From Neoscytalidium dimidiatum (Eukaryota > Ascomycota > Dothideomycetes > Botryosphaeriales > Botryosphaeriaceae), in NCBI GenBank assembly GCA_037367355.1, contig CM074696.1, positions 2,852,001 to 2,916,000 on the forward strand: a DNA stretch of 64,000 nt, given 5' to 3'. A program made the position numbers and the translations under genes. The notes under the pieces were generated by a model. That model was not told where the DNA came from. It worked only from the letters and a program-made list of their open reading frames with translations, and searched no databases. Below are positions 35,137-47,092 of this stretch, one piece after another; positions within the stretch are counted from its first letter, which is position 1; the number at the start of each line of letters is the position of its first letter.

Positions 35137-35967
35137 CGCGGTGAACGCCGGGGAAGGTTTCCTCCTTTGTAAGATGGATGCAGGTCGGATCGCGGTGAAA
35201 CGTTTGTAGATAGGCAGAAACGCGTTGTCACGTGCTCGATACTGAATCCTTCCATTCGGTGGCGCTTCTGATCAGGCAGCCTTCCGGTCAGCCTGATGAG
35301 TTCAAGAGCCGCATCTTGAGGACATGTTGCAGTTACGATTGCTGCCTAGAAAAAGCGCTGCGGTCCGGTCGTAACGGGCACATGTTCTTCATCGTCTTCG
35401 TCACGCCCCCTCTTCAACGTTGCGGCTCTTGCTTATGTGATTAGCTTCTGGTACAAGCAACCGTGCCCCTCCCAGCCTCGCCTCAACGTTCTCTTCACTT
35501 CATTCAACTTGAAAGTTTGTGACGAAAACTGTCTCTATTCACAGAAAGTGCAACGCGGATCATAATAAGTTGGACCGCCTAGCTCATGGTTCAAAGCAAC
35601 GTCCAAACAAGATAATAGAAACACGGAAAGAACTTCCTCCAGTCTCACTCGCACTGTTGCTCATTGGTTCCGCCCACGACTTAGCCTATGCGAAGATGGT
35701 ATCGTAATGCTGAATTACAAGAATGCCGCCCGTATACTTTCAGCTAAAGTGTCAGCCGACGATCGTCAGTGATGTCACTGAGTAGCGGTCAGCACGGAAA
35801 CCAGAACCAACGCAAGGGTTGTAAGGCGGTACTCACGCTCAAATAGCGAGAATAAAGGCATTATCATTGCCCGAACCACCCGATCCGTTGCTCTCAAACA
35901 GGCTTTCTAGAGCGTCAGGAGGAACTGGAAGCGTCCCGCGTCCCGACTCTAGATGCCTGGCCGACGA
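35137..35967. other. convergent intergenic region, no gene seen
   Basis: 3' flanks of the GH79 gene (+) and zinc ribbon 2 (-). Short frames only. Confidence 0.45.
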
Positions 35968-36267
35968 TTATTTCTCATCAGCCTCGTTGACGGACGCTTG
36001 AGGCGAAGCCTTCGCTGAAATATAACCAAGAGCAGTCATGGGATCGTTGGCCAGTTTCGAGTGGTACAGTTCAGGGGCGCCTTCGTTGCTATCTGCGTTC
36101 TCCCAACAACAATAGTAACACGCCGGGGTGCCACAATTAATGCAGGACGGCTGATAATCCTCGTTCATGGGGCCGTAGTGGCATTGACAACAATAGTAAA
36201 TTTTTCCGTGTGAGATGAAACCAAAAGCGGAGAGTAGGGAGAACATGGTAGGCACCGGGAGCTTCAT
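35968..36267 (-). CDS. small Cys-rich zinc-ribbon protein 2
   Basis: Paralogue of the protein at 29060. From ATG 36267 the frame gives 99 residues (MKLPVPTMFSLL...); the frame continues upstream but without another ATG. The core is IYYCCQCHYGPM followed by CINCGTPACYYCC, conserved with paralogue 1 at every cysteine and at Y-G-P-M and P-A-C-x-Y-C. The N-terminal 20 residues are hydrophobic and might be a weak signal or membrane segment, unlike paralogue 1. The tail is acidic. Function unknown. Its 5' side faces zinc-finger gene B, repeating the arrangement of paralogue 1 and finger A. Confidence 0.7.
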   Translation of the reverse strand: MKLPVPTMFSLLSAFGFISHGKIYYCCQCHYGPMNEDYQPSCINCGTPACYYCCWENADSNEGAPELYHSKLANDPMTALGYISAKASPQASVNEADEK

Positions 36268-39200
36268 AGCTGAGGGAAATAGCCGAGGCGTCTGATAACG
36301 TGCTTGCGCTGGCAAGTATCGCGTAGTGGATAGAGAGTTGCTTGGGTATCGACTATGGATCAAGTCCAGAGAAATCGATCCTTGTATTTATGTTCGATTT
36401 AGATAGCTCGGGGGGGCCTTTCATAGCTTCCTCGGGCTGATTTGCGTGTGGCCATGCAAAAGAGGCAGACCGAGGCCCACACCAACCGGAGCGGTGAAAC
36501 GCAAATGATCACTTCACAAACTGCGCCCTTGACATACCGCAAGGTGAAGCATCTCACAAAGTCAGTCTGGAAAGGAGGCAGTGTTGCGTAATCAGCGAAT
36601 GGCGCAAACACCGCAGATGCGTACATATTGGCTTGATCAAAACCGCACTTGTGTGACAGGCTTTCCTGCGCATTTAGGGCGAATCTGCATTGAATAGCTG
36701 CGTCGTTTGACGTCTAAGGCAGTTTCTGCGTGTGAATCAATAGGCAACAGCTGCTAATCTGGACACAATTGGTTGTCCTTCTGTGCCAGGTCTGCGTTTT
36801 CGGGTTAGATTCATAATCCGCAAGTGAGTGACCTATCTCATAACCTTATTTCTTGGACTGCAAGTGGCTCGATGTATTCAGAGAACCTTCAGGCCAGACC
36901 CCTCATAAACAATGATCATCCCCGAGACAGAGCAGTGATATCCCTGTTGGTGAGCAGAAAAGGGCAGGCTCTCGCCTTCCTATCGGCAACTGTACGCGAT
37001 TGCTCGACTTAAGGCATACTCGGCCAAGCCACCATGTCATCACGCGCTGCAGAGAACATTCTTGTGAGCATTAAATCTTCAGTTCCCCCGTGTTGTCCGC
37101 CCATATTTTTTTTTTTTTTTTGGTTTTATCCGCCGCGTGACTCAAAGAAGCCTCATTATTGACTAGTAATCAGCTGGCCTGCGGCTGAAACCTAAAACAC
37201 GGATGCCCATCGTAGCTAAGAAGGCGTGTAGTGGCACACCACTGTGTGCAAGCAGCTGCCATGCTCAAGAGCGTGCAGAAAGAAGGTGTCTTTCTGTTGT
37301 AAAAGAGTGAGCGATCCGGCATCTTTATTCCTTGCCCAACTAACAAAGGCTCACCACAGACCTTCCCTGCAACACACAGATATTCAGTTCAAGGCATGTC
37401 ACTGAAAGCGCATCCGGCTACACCAACAGGTAATTTACGAATACTTCAATCACACAAGACTCCCTGTAAGCAGATGCCCGTTAGCTTCTGCGATGGTACA
37501 AAGTCTAATTTAGCGCCCTCCCACAACCTACCTACCCGCTGAAGGCAGCCAAAATTCTCTTGCACTCTGCCTTGCAGCCATCTCCCTACAACTTAGCGCC
37601 TAGTGTAGGCAAAGTGTAATAAAGTAATAAAACTAAGTATTTATATAGATATTAAATTGTTGTATAAACTGAAAAGTGTGTAGCTGTTTGACTTGAGCTC
37701 CTCTATGCCCATTCAAAGCCATGTCACAGCTTATTCGCCTAGCTGTGACCAATCTCTGCATTTTAGTACGCAATGTAACAGCAAGCTGTAACGCTACGAC
37801 TGTTTACTCTCTACAACAGAGGTTTCCTCGCTCAGACATTGTCTGTCTTGCGACTGGCATCACGAGTATGTATCGTATCTTGCTTGTGACGGCGGCAGTA
37901 CGATGAACAAAGCACAGTAAGCTGACATCTAGTCATAGGCAAGATGTAAATTGGACTTGACGCAAGTAGTATTACTTCCTCGCAGTACGGACTCAGGTTT
38001 CGCCACCCACTTCCCTCTCTTTCGTTATATCGGAGAGCTTGGGTCACCATGCGTCTACGCAAAAAGTTGTGCTAATTCAATTTCACATGGTACGTGAAGG
38101 GAGACTGTGAACCGATAACGGCAGGACGGATTAAGCCGATCTCTGCAAGACGGCCTCCCTGAAATTATACTGCAACTACCTACTCCCACAGAGGCCCACT
38201 TTTCTGGAAATTACTCACTTATACCCAAGTAACACAAGAATACAGTGGATGGCTGGAGCAAAATCAGTGCAGCGCAAAACAAGAGTCACGAGTTTTGGGA
38301 AGATGTTAGCATTGTTCGATTCCACTGCACTGCTTTCTCCAACCCCTCGCTTCTTTCACAGACACGCTTGGCATCCAGGATCATCCCGGCGTCGTCCGCT
38401 AAGGCGAAATGGCTGCTGCCTAACCAAGCCAAGTATAAATATGCGCCCGTTGCTCAACCGCCACCGCTTGCCACATTTGCTGTTCTTTCGTCACATGAGG
38501 ACAATGGTCGTGTCATAGTTTCCCTGCGAGTCAATACCAGAGGAGTTGTAAACCGGTTTTCTTTCGAAGTATCGCTCACCTCAGATTGGCCTGCGGCTTG
38601 CTCGGGTCGGGTACGTCGACATCTTCCCTCGGATAATCCCATGGTTAGAAACATTGTGAAACGGCTTCCAACGATTTGATTTGTTGGATGACACGCGACC
38701 CTTTTTTTTTCAGTGCGGAGCACGGCCCGCAACATGCCAATAGGGTCGTTCGGCAAGCAAACCGCTGCCTTGGTTTTGGTGGATGAGTCATACATCGAAC
38801 TTTCGGTCGGGGCCTGGATTATAATTCGCAATACTTCCAAAGAAGGAGGTGTGGGTTGAATGTATTCAGCATTCCTTGGTAGGGCGGTTATATATCCCTA
38901 TCGTATTCTCGACGAGGCTGAGTTCGTGGTCGGCTGGTGGCTCATCCTGCACAAGAACTCAAGCCAAATGGGGCGAAGTCCTGCGTTCATGTGCCTGTGC
39001 CGCGCGTGCGTATTGCCACGTTGCTGCCTGCTTGTTCCATATACTAGCGTTCCGCCCTTGCGAGTTCCTTGATCGCGACAGACAGCCTTGCAGTCGAGCT
39101 TTCATCTCAGAGCCTCATGAGCATATAGTCGTCAAGTGTGCTGTCGTACGGTGCTTCTCTATATTCCTGTATCCACATCAACCGCTAACCCGCATCCACC

Positions 39201-39751
39201 CAGTAATTCAAATTATTCCCAATCGATGGTCTCAAAAGCTTGAGGGATTGAAGTCACAGAAGCCGCAGATCCTGAGCTATTCTATGTCCCGACGCTCCGC
39301 ACCGAGAACGCTACTTCCCACTCTCTGACATGGTCTTCAGCATCCGCATTTCAAGTTGGCTCCCACTTTGCCCACAGAAGACGAACTGGCGCCCAGTAAC
39401 AACCGGATGATTCGGATATACCGAAAAGATTAGGGTTTTCGTATCAGTGCAGAAGTATCGCGCCCAGAGTGCGAAGAAGCCCTGAATTCGTAGGGTCGGA
39501 GTCGTGCAGCTCTTGCTGCAATCACCTTACCTTTGTGGTTCCAGTACTTTATACGTCGGGCACCCATCTCTTTACCTTTACTATAGTCGATCGCTGAGTA
39601 GATTGTCCAAAGTCTAAACTGTCTTTTATTCGAGTTGGGATCGTTCGGTTCGTCTCTTCTTTCATTGGCCACCACCACTTGAGGTTGCTTTTGTTGATGC
39701 TGACGTCAAAACATTAGCCACGCCGACTTAGCGTACCTTAGCGAGCTAAAA
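36268..39751. other. long divergent intergenic region, AT-rich
   Basis: About 3.5 kb between zinc ribbon 2 (-) and finger B (+). Contains T16 at about 37106-37121 and a very AT-rich patch at 37615-37685. Two frames of about 130-160 residues (38245-38679 and 38849-39328, +) show no motif or splice pattern. It may include decayed sequence; nothing is recognisable. Confidence 0.45.
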
Positions 39752-40676
39752 ATGTGCTCTCATTCAGATCCGGGAGAAGATACAGATATTCGAAATGTCC
39801 GTACTCCTTCTCCAAAAAGGGAATCCGGTAGTCGGAGTCCCCTGAAGAGGGAAAATGAAGCTACTTTCACAACTGCGGCGAAACGGCGAAAGATGGATGA
39901 CGCGGGCCACTTCTCACATCCAGAAGATGGCGAGAACCAGGATGACAACAGTTCAAGCGTGTCGTCGGGAGATAAGCGAAGGCTTGCTTGCCCTTTCTTC
40001 AAACGCAAGCTTACAACGACAAGACCATCCTGCATCTTCCCGGGCTTCAGCAACATTGCAAGACTCAAGTGCGTCCCGCGAACCTTGGCTACCTTTTTTC
40101 CAAAGCCCGTCGCTGATATTGACAGAGAACATTTATATCGACAGCATATGCAACCGCAGCACCGATGTCCCCGGTGCATGGCACGATTTAAATCAGATGC
40201 AGAGCTGCGGGATCATTCAAGAGCCGAAGTACCTTGTCCAATTAACCCGGACATACCTCTTGAAGGCATCACTATGGAACAAGAGAAGGCTCTGAAAAGT
40301 AAGAGAAGGGTTGGCAAATCTGGAGCCAGCGCCAGGGAAGAGGAGAAATGGAACGAGATATATTCCATTCTCTTTCCCAACGAAACTATTCCCTCTCCCT
40401 GTAAGCCATTATCAATTTCTCTCATCCTCCTGATGTACTGATCATCGTCTAGACTGCGACACAGCATCGGTTGCCCTGGATTATGAAGACTCCCTAAAGC
40501 GGGAGCTGCCATCTTACATAAAGAACGCCATCGATAAACTTCTTGACTCCTCCGAGGATTACAAGCAGATAAACATCATCAAAGTCGTGGGTCAATGTCT
40601 TGATACGCTATTCTCCAGATGGCGTCAGGAAGCTGATGAGCCACGGCTTTGCAATACCCCGTCTGCAATATCCTAG
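39752..40676 (+). CDS. zinc-finger protein B (paralogue of A and C)
   Basis: Exons 39752-40068, 40126-40400 and 40453-40676 give 271 residues. An N-terminus starting MCS is charged and Ser-rich. It is followed by CPFFKRKL (C80), a second Cys in SCIFPGF, and KEHLYRQH with H108 and H113, then CPRCMARFKSDAELRDH and a further Cys. EEEKWNEIYSILFPNET matches the motif in A and C. The last exon (YCDTASVALDYEDSLKREL...) is helical and ends at TAG 40674. Intron 1 is in RLK|EHL (phase 2; 57 nt and in frame, so retention would not break the protein). Intron 2 follows PSP (phase 1). It has the same exon-1 length (317 nt) as paralogue C, which lies 0.9 kb downstream in tandem. Probably nuclear; target unknown. 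Confidence 0.83.
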
Positions 40677-41554
40677 ACGGAATCAAACACTGAACCAGTC
40701 TAGACTATCGCTTGGCAAGACTACCTGGAATATCTCAAAGTATCTTACTCATAGTGAAAGCTCTCTAATTCTTCTTCGCATACCATCATCCTTTTCTCAT
40801 TTTCTCCTCCTTAACTAGCACATGTAACATCCTCACTTCTCGGTCATATTTGTTTGGGTAAAGGGGTACGGTTGAACACATGTTTTATTTGATAGATTGG
40901 TAGACCAACCTTGGCCTTTTTCCTTTTGGAGACGACTGTAGCAATTCAGCCTTGTACGTAATAATGCGTTTGCTTGAATCCGGAATAGGCAGAATTTCAG
41001 CCTTGCCCGCTCTGCGAAATGATACGCCCGCACCAAGATACGATCGGTGACACAGCCTGATGCGTAGTGCGGCACTTCAACGCAACTAGCAATAGCGCGA
41101 CCATCAGCCCCGCTACGTCGTCTAATGCGCCTACCACTTTTCCTAGGCTGCATGCTACACACAGCACATGCCACATGAAAGGCAACCAATAGGATTCTCT
41201 TACCTATGATCTGGTCCGCACTGAATCAAGGCTGACATGCATGCTACGCGGCTCCGCGCAATTTAAAACCAACTGCCTCCCCTATCAATCTACCCCACCT
41301 TTCAACTCATTCTCATTCAGCCTTGTTAGGGAGACTTAGTGTTGTCCAGAAAGCCCACCGGAAAACTTCCACTGAAAGTTGGGCTCTTGTCAGCAAAATC
41401 AAAGGCAAACCCCACTGGCTGGAATCGAGTGCCTCAGGACACGCCGGGAAAAGCTAAATTCTGGCCCAGACAAGGCTGAGGTTGCAATCACGGAGATTTT
41501 CGCACATCGGAGTATCAGCAAGTCTGGGATATTTGGAGTAGAACGGATTCTCAT
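40677..41554. other. intergenic region between tandem paralogues
   Basis: No gene recognised; should hold the finger B terminator and finger C promoter. Confidence 0.45.
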
Positions 41555-43136
41555 ATGTGCTCGAGCAATCCCGCAATTTGGTGCCGAGAGATATTGTTAA
41601 GGCTGCCGTGGCCAATGACCGCCGAGCAGAGTAACATCTACGACTGTGGTGGATCGGGCACAAAATCAAGGAAGCTGGGCCCTTCTTCCTGTATCGGCAC
41701 CAAGGAAGACCACTGCCAGTGTGGGGTATCTTGCGTATGCTCAACGGAACGAAGTCAGGATTCGCCTGCAGCACGGAAGTTTGGTTGTCCTTATTATAGA
41801 AGATATCCTTCGCAGAAACCTCCTTCCATATCATGCGCGTATCCTGGATTTCCCACAATCTTTCGCGTCAAGTAAGTTTAATGACACCAATTCGTCTTGC
41901 AAAAGTTTTGTAATGACCGAACGTTTTCCAGAGAGCACCTGTACAGAAAACATAAAGCCTCCGATACCAGGTGCTCCCGGTGCCACGAAGTCTTTGACAC
42001 AGAATATTCCCTTGAGGAGCATCAAAGAGCCAAGGAAGTATGCGATTTAAGAAGCTCGACATGTGCTCCAGGCTTCTCTAAGGAGCAAGAAAGGCAACTC
42101 CGTAGCCGAAAACGTCCTTCAGCGGGAATGTCGGACGAGGAGAAGTGGAATGAAATCTACCGCATTCTTTTCCCAAAAGAAGTAGATGTGCCGAGCCCTT
42201 GTAAGTCGACCTGATTCTTAGACTACACTGTATTCACGCTAAGATTCCGCAGATGTGGATGTAGGATTACCAGTTGATGGGGAATATATCGAATACCAGA
42301 ATTTCAGCCGGCATGCGTTGGGCCACGCTCTCGAAGAGCGATTCCCTCCTTCACACTTCTTCAAAGACCTTGAAGTGGATAAAAAGTTCAGAAGAGAACT
42401 GTTCAAAAACGTTTTGGACTGCCAGGAGTACACTTTCAAGCGTTTTGAGCGTATGAAGACTACTGGTCCTAGTGAAGACGTCCCTCCAGGAAACGATCAC
42501 AGCTTGGAAAGTCCTCCTTCCTTTTGGAATTTACAACGCTTGGCTCTGGAGACGAAATGCATTCCAGAGCGCTGTAGCCCTACTTTCTCATCTACAGAAA
42601 GTCAGACAAATTTCTCCACGTGGGCAGAAGCCGGAGATGTAGCACCTAGGACCCTTGAGCAATATCAGACTCCTGAGCAAGTCACTTATCCCTTGGAAAT
42701 ACTTGATCTACATCCCACAGCCCTAAACTCACGTCCGGAGCTTACACGAAGGGATAAGGACAGCGGTTTGAGACGTTTGTGCAAAGGTAATGAAGGGAAA
42801 ACAATTACGGAAACAGGGTTGGATAGTATACTTGAACCAGGGATGCCAATAACGCAGGTGCTTCCAATTTGGGATAATCTACAAGTAGGCACACTGACAA
42901 CTGGATACTCAGCTGCCAGCGGTGGGGCCTTATGCGTAGATTCCTCTGTGGACCCTTTTCACTTGAGGAATTTCGATCATGATTGTGCAGGATTATCTGC
43001 GCCGTGGAATGGGCCACCCTATTGTAACCTTCCCTCTTTTGATCTGTCTGACAGAAATGTCCTGGCTGACGGGCTCGTGGGTCTTGACAGCGAGCAGGGT
43101 TTTGGAGAGATTCCGTCAGGTTACATTGGTGAATGA
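41555..43136 (+). CDS. zinc-finger protein C (paralogue of A and B)
   Basis: Exons 41555-41871, 41932-42200 and 42253-43136 give 489 residues. I chose ATG 41555 over 41615 because it gives MCS, as in B, and an exon 1 of exactly 317 nt, also as in B. The core is CPYYRRYP (C78), CAYPGF and KEHLYRKH, then CSRCHEVFDTEYSLEEH and Cys, then EEKWNEIYRILFPKE. Introns are in RVK|EHL (phase 2) and after PSP (phase 1). The third exon encodes about 295 residues absent from B: FKDLEVDKKFRRELF, Ser/Pro/Asp-rich stretches, and an acidic end suggestive of an activation-type tail. Function unknown; a regulator is a reasonable inference. Confidence 0.83.
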
Positions 43137-43542
43137 AGACTGTTGGGCAAAGCCGGTCGATCTGCAATGAGGACGTGGCAGTGAAAGTTAACATGGACTA
43201 AATTGTTATTGATATGTTCAATTCACCATTAGCTCACTCCAGAATTGAAATAATTCACATGTGATAGAAACTAAAATCAGACATCGAAGCCTATTAGCAG
43301 TATGGACGTGCTCAACCCTCGTTCTGCTACATTAAAGATGACCGCTTTTCATTTGGGTCGTATGAAAATCAAGGGCTGTGCAAGGGCACTACTACTTTGA
43401 GAACAAATATAATGATATTTTAATCGACATAAATTTAATGTGCATCTCCAGGGAACTGACGCTGTGACCCGGCGCGTTTCCTCTTTCGATTCACCGGCCT
43501 AGGTGAATGTGCCTCGTCTCAGCCTTGAAAGCCTACCAACCC
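43137..43542. other. intergenic region, no gene seen
   Basis: AT-rich 3' flank of finger gene C. Confidence 0.4.
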
Positions 43543-44427
43543 TCATAGCATCCAATATTCAAGACACACGGCAGCAGGATCACTAACTTGAGCAACGTTA
43601 ACTCTCAAGGACTGCATACTTTGCCAGGAATAAAATTTTTGCAAAGTTCGCTGTACAAATTCGCCAAAAATAAATGACGCAGCATGTGAGAATTGATCAA
43701 GCTGGCTAATTTTGCTGCGTATTTCCCTCATGTGAGCGCAGTTTTCCAATGCTGTAGCAACTCGTACCAATGACATCAGAGCTTCTTGTCTAAGATAAAG
43801 ATGATCGGTCAGTTGTTTCGGATCGAATCGGCAGAAGAGGCCGCTCAAGGCTGCCCATGTTTCTGAGACCTTCGGCTCTTCACCGAAGCAAACAATCCGT
43901 ACATCAGAGTAGCACCGCAGCCTGTCTTACCATACAAAACTCCTGGGGGATACAATCAAATATGGAAGGAGAAATCGAATCTGGAAATACATATTCACCA
44001 TTTTCCATCATTTTGAGGGAGGCAAATATGCGTGTATATTGAGAGCCTAAATACATAGATAAATATTTTGAGCTATAAGCTGGGGCTTTCACTCTGAGAA
44101 TGTCTATTTGCCTGTTACATTCGGAGAAGAGCGGAGTTAATTAGCATACAAGTGTTCTTCTCTGCTCAGATGGATGCTCAACGCCTAGAATCAACCGTTG
44201 AAATAGCCTTTTATGGAATGCGATCTCAAATCTTGACATTACGCATCTCTCTGGACCATCACTTTGAATTCATTCCGGATTTCCAGATTTGGGGGGTGGT
44301 TGATTCCAGAGGCTTGGACAAGGTCGGACGATGTTAGTAGATAGCTCTCGGCCGATAGATCCGCTCCAGGGTAGCACAGCCAGGATCGGCTAAGCAATGT
44401 CAGCAGGAGGATTCTATTGAACCGCAA
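43543..44427 (-). pseudogene. unrecognised coding-like remnant
   Basis: Three minus-strand blocks in different frames look protein-like. They are 44427-44240 (LLLTLLSRSWLCYPG), 44115-43905 (KAPAYSSKYLSMYLGSQYTR), and 43848-43543 (EALMSLVRVATALENC, FIFGEFVQRTLQKFYSWQSM). No ATG-to-stop model with good splice sites connects them; several stops intervene and the DNA is AT-rich. I do not recognise a family. It may be a decayed gene, or a real gene with small exons that I could not assemble. Confidence 0.3.
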
Positions 44428-44952
44428 GGCTCCAACGTAAGCGTGTATGACTATGACAGCTTCGGATCATACACATAACGCAACGCGTCATCCACGACAT
44501 AACGTTCATTCGGAGAAAGACAAATATCATGAGGAGATATTCGCATTAATCAAGGCAAGGCTCTATTGAGGGCGGTCCTTGCCCTGGATAAACATCCTGT
44601 AGACATGTACACCATTATAGGCTCTTTCAGAGGATTTCAGGTGTTCGGAAAAGCGGTCTGAAGGCAATGCTTGGCCATGACAAGGGTGATTGAAATCCAA
44701 TGGTGGGACGAAAAGGTATCTGAGCTGAGGAGCAGCATTTGTAGATCTCGTGTAGATATTATCGCCGAAGGTATTGTTTAAGAAAGTGGCGTTACGGTGC
44801 TCCCCAACGGCGAAAGCTTAGTTATTGCGGACAAACTGGGGTGATTCACAAAGCCTCCAGAAATAAAAATATTGGTCGAGCAGGATCATTTCTCCCCCCA
44901 CCACCACCACCATCACTCGTAGCCTGCTCAAGTACACCAAGATCCCCCTCGC
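44428..44952. other. intergenic region, no gene seen
   Basis: 3' flank of the C2H2/Zn2Cys6 regulator; nothing recognised. Confidence 0.4.
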
Positions 44953-47016
44953 CTACCTATATATTACATGATTCGAATCGCTAATCTGCTGATCGCAATT
45001 TTCTCTGTACTTCAAAACGAACTCGCGCAAGTCCTCCAACGAGTCGGTCGCAATGCTCCGCATGTAGCGACAGCTTGTATCTCCGGACAGAGCGGCTTTT
45101 GCAACTGCTCTCACGAGCCAGAGAGTCCAGATCTTTTGTTTCATACAAGCTACAGTAGGATTATGATTGGCTTCCAGGTGTTTGATGGCTATATCCCAGA
45201 TCTCCTTCCACCTTTCGGTTGCGCGAATAATAGGAGTCACTGCAGCTGGCCCAAGACAGCTCGTTTTCGCCACGAATGTCGGAGACTGCAAGGCTACCGC
45301 GACTCATCAGCCGTATTCTGCAAAGAAGGATGTTTACTGACCATCAATAGTTACCAGCAGAATCACTGGTGATATGCTCCTGTATCGTTCATTCTGAGAT
45401 GCGGACCATGGTCCGTGCATAAGAGAATGAAGAAACTGGCCTATGGATAGTTTCAGGAAACTCTTCGAGTCTGTATTCTTGATTTTCTGGAATTGCGAGG
45501 GGGTCTCAGCCTCAAATAAGTCCTCGTGGCACGGCAGATCTAGGATCATCTCCGAAAGGAGGATCGATGGCGGGGTGTTGAAGAACAGTGCGTTGTGGCT
45601 ATCAATTAGGAAGGTCCAAGTGACAAGCCTAAAACTTGTAAGAAACAACTTGGTTGCTAAAATGGTGAGAGTTCACTCGCCTGATGCGGGTCTCGTCCTC
45701 AATGAAGTCCTCCCAATTGCCCGTGTCCCGCCGTCTGACTGATATCAACCCCAGAGCCCGAATCACGTCAACCAAGCGGGGATGCCTCTCTAGCCGGATT
45801 CTCCTTCTAGTCTCGGGATCGTTGAAGCTTCGTTGCAGGGACGACATGAGTACGGCAGCTTGCAGAATTTCGACGTCATATGAGGACGGCTGCGATGCCG
45901 TCGGACCGTTAAGAAGTTTCCTAAATATATCGTGACTGAATATGAAGTCTTCGATGACGGCAAAGAATTGTCGAACAGACAGTGCATGGTCTGTTGGCGC
46001 AGAGTACATTGACCCCATTGACATGACGGCAAGTAATAGTGCCGAGGATGCGGTCTCTGGCTTGAACGTCGGCCGATGAATTATGGGTATTTTCCAGTGA
46101 TTCAGGTTAAAGTGGGCCGATATGAACTCTTGCGCATGTGTGGGTGTAAAAATCGCTCTCGCCAGATCTGTGTCAAAGCCTTGCGAGCCATACACAATAT
46201 CCGGCACCGTTGCTTGCGACATATCTGCTAATTGGCAAATTATCTGCTCCAAGCGGGTGGCGAGGACGCTGGTATCGCGGGGCTCGGAAGGGAGATACGG
46301 CAGAAGGCGATTCTGTCCATTGTAAATTTCTTCCCCCCAACGCAGCAAGTAATCGTTTGGAGCCCAGAGCAGCATGTTGAAACCCATGGAGTTGTCTTCC
46401 AGGCAAACTTCATAATTTAAGTGCATTGGTAGATGGTCATTATCCACCTGAGGGATTGCATCTTTTGCCAACGCTTCTGCATAGCTGCGTATGCACGGAT
46501 TAATGAAATTCAGAAGCATCGAGGCCGGTTCTTGATCGTTTATGGGATCTTCTGCAGTGCATCTCAGATTTGTGTATGAGCACGATATTCCGCGGCTAGA
46601 GCAGCGCTCACACGGAAGCTTTTTGTCACAAGAGACCTTGCCACGGACACATGGTTCGCAGCGAAGTGTTTTTCGTCCTCTTTTCGCCTCGCTTGGTGCA
46701 GCGAGACCTCTCTTCCTGGCGCAGTCTTTAGAATGTCTGCGAGCAACCTCACTGCCAATGTAGAGTCAGTATCCCGCAATGTGGTGGATATATGGCACTG
46801 ACACTTTCACGAAGCTACGGCTGCAAAAAGGGCAGCCGTGGGATGCTTTCCCGATGTCTAGTTTCCTTAGAAAATTGCTTTCGATTTATTCGGTAGAGTG
46901 CTCTTACGTATGGACTCATGACGCCGTAAATGGCTACTCCGACCATACACCTTATCGCACTTGAGGCATTTGAACCTGGCGCTTGGTTTTGCCGTGGATG
47001 GAGAGGTCGAAGTCAT
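44953..47016 (-). CDS. transcription factor with C2H2 fingers and a Zn2Cys6 cluster
   Basis: Predicted nuclear regulator combining two DNA-binding types. Minus-strand exons 47016-46908, 46857-46803, 46751-45681, 45628-45342 and 45293-44953 give 620 residues. Finger 1 is CLKCDKVYGRSSHLRRHESIH (C17, C20, H33, H37), split by intron 1. Finger 2 (C45, C48, H61, C65) is split by intron 2. The cluster C86-x2-C89-x6-C96-x5-C102-x2-C105-x6-C112 follows. The rest is the fungal-specific transcription factor region, with FISAHFNLNHWKIPIIHRPTF, LQAAVLMSSLQRS and LVTWTFLIDSHNALFF. Intron 3 (45680-45629) starts with GC; using any GT here breaks the conserved frame. Introns 2 and 4 use GTCAGT donors. Similar C6-plus-C2H2 proteins (RegA-like) occur in Aspergillus relatives; target genes are unknown. 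Six 17-18 bp repeats lie just upstream. Confidence 0.9.
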
Positions 47017-47092
47017 GTCAGAAAATAGTTAGAATTCTGGGGTGGGAGAAGCATTCGAGGAGCAGAGACGCCCCTTGTAGGTCAAGCTCCAC

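Noticed and set aside
38245..39328. Two plus-strand frames of 144 and 159 codons
   Set aside because: No motifs and no way to join them; the region looks non-coding.
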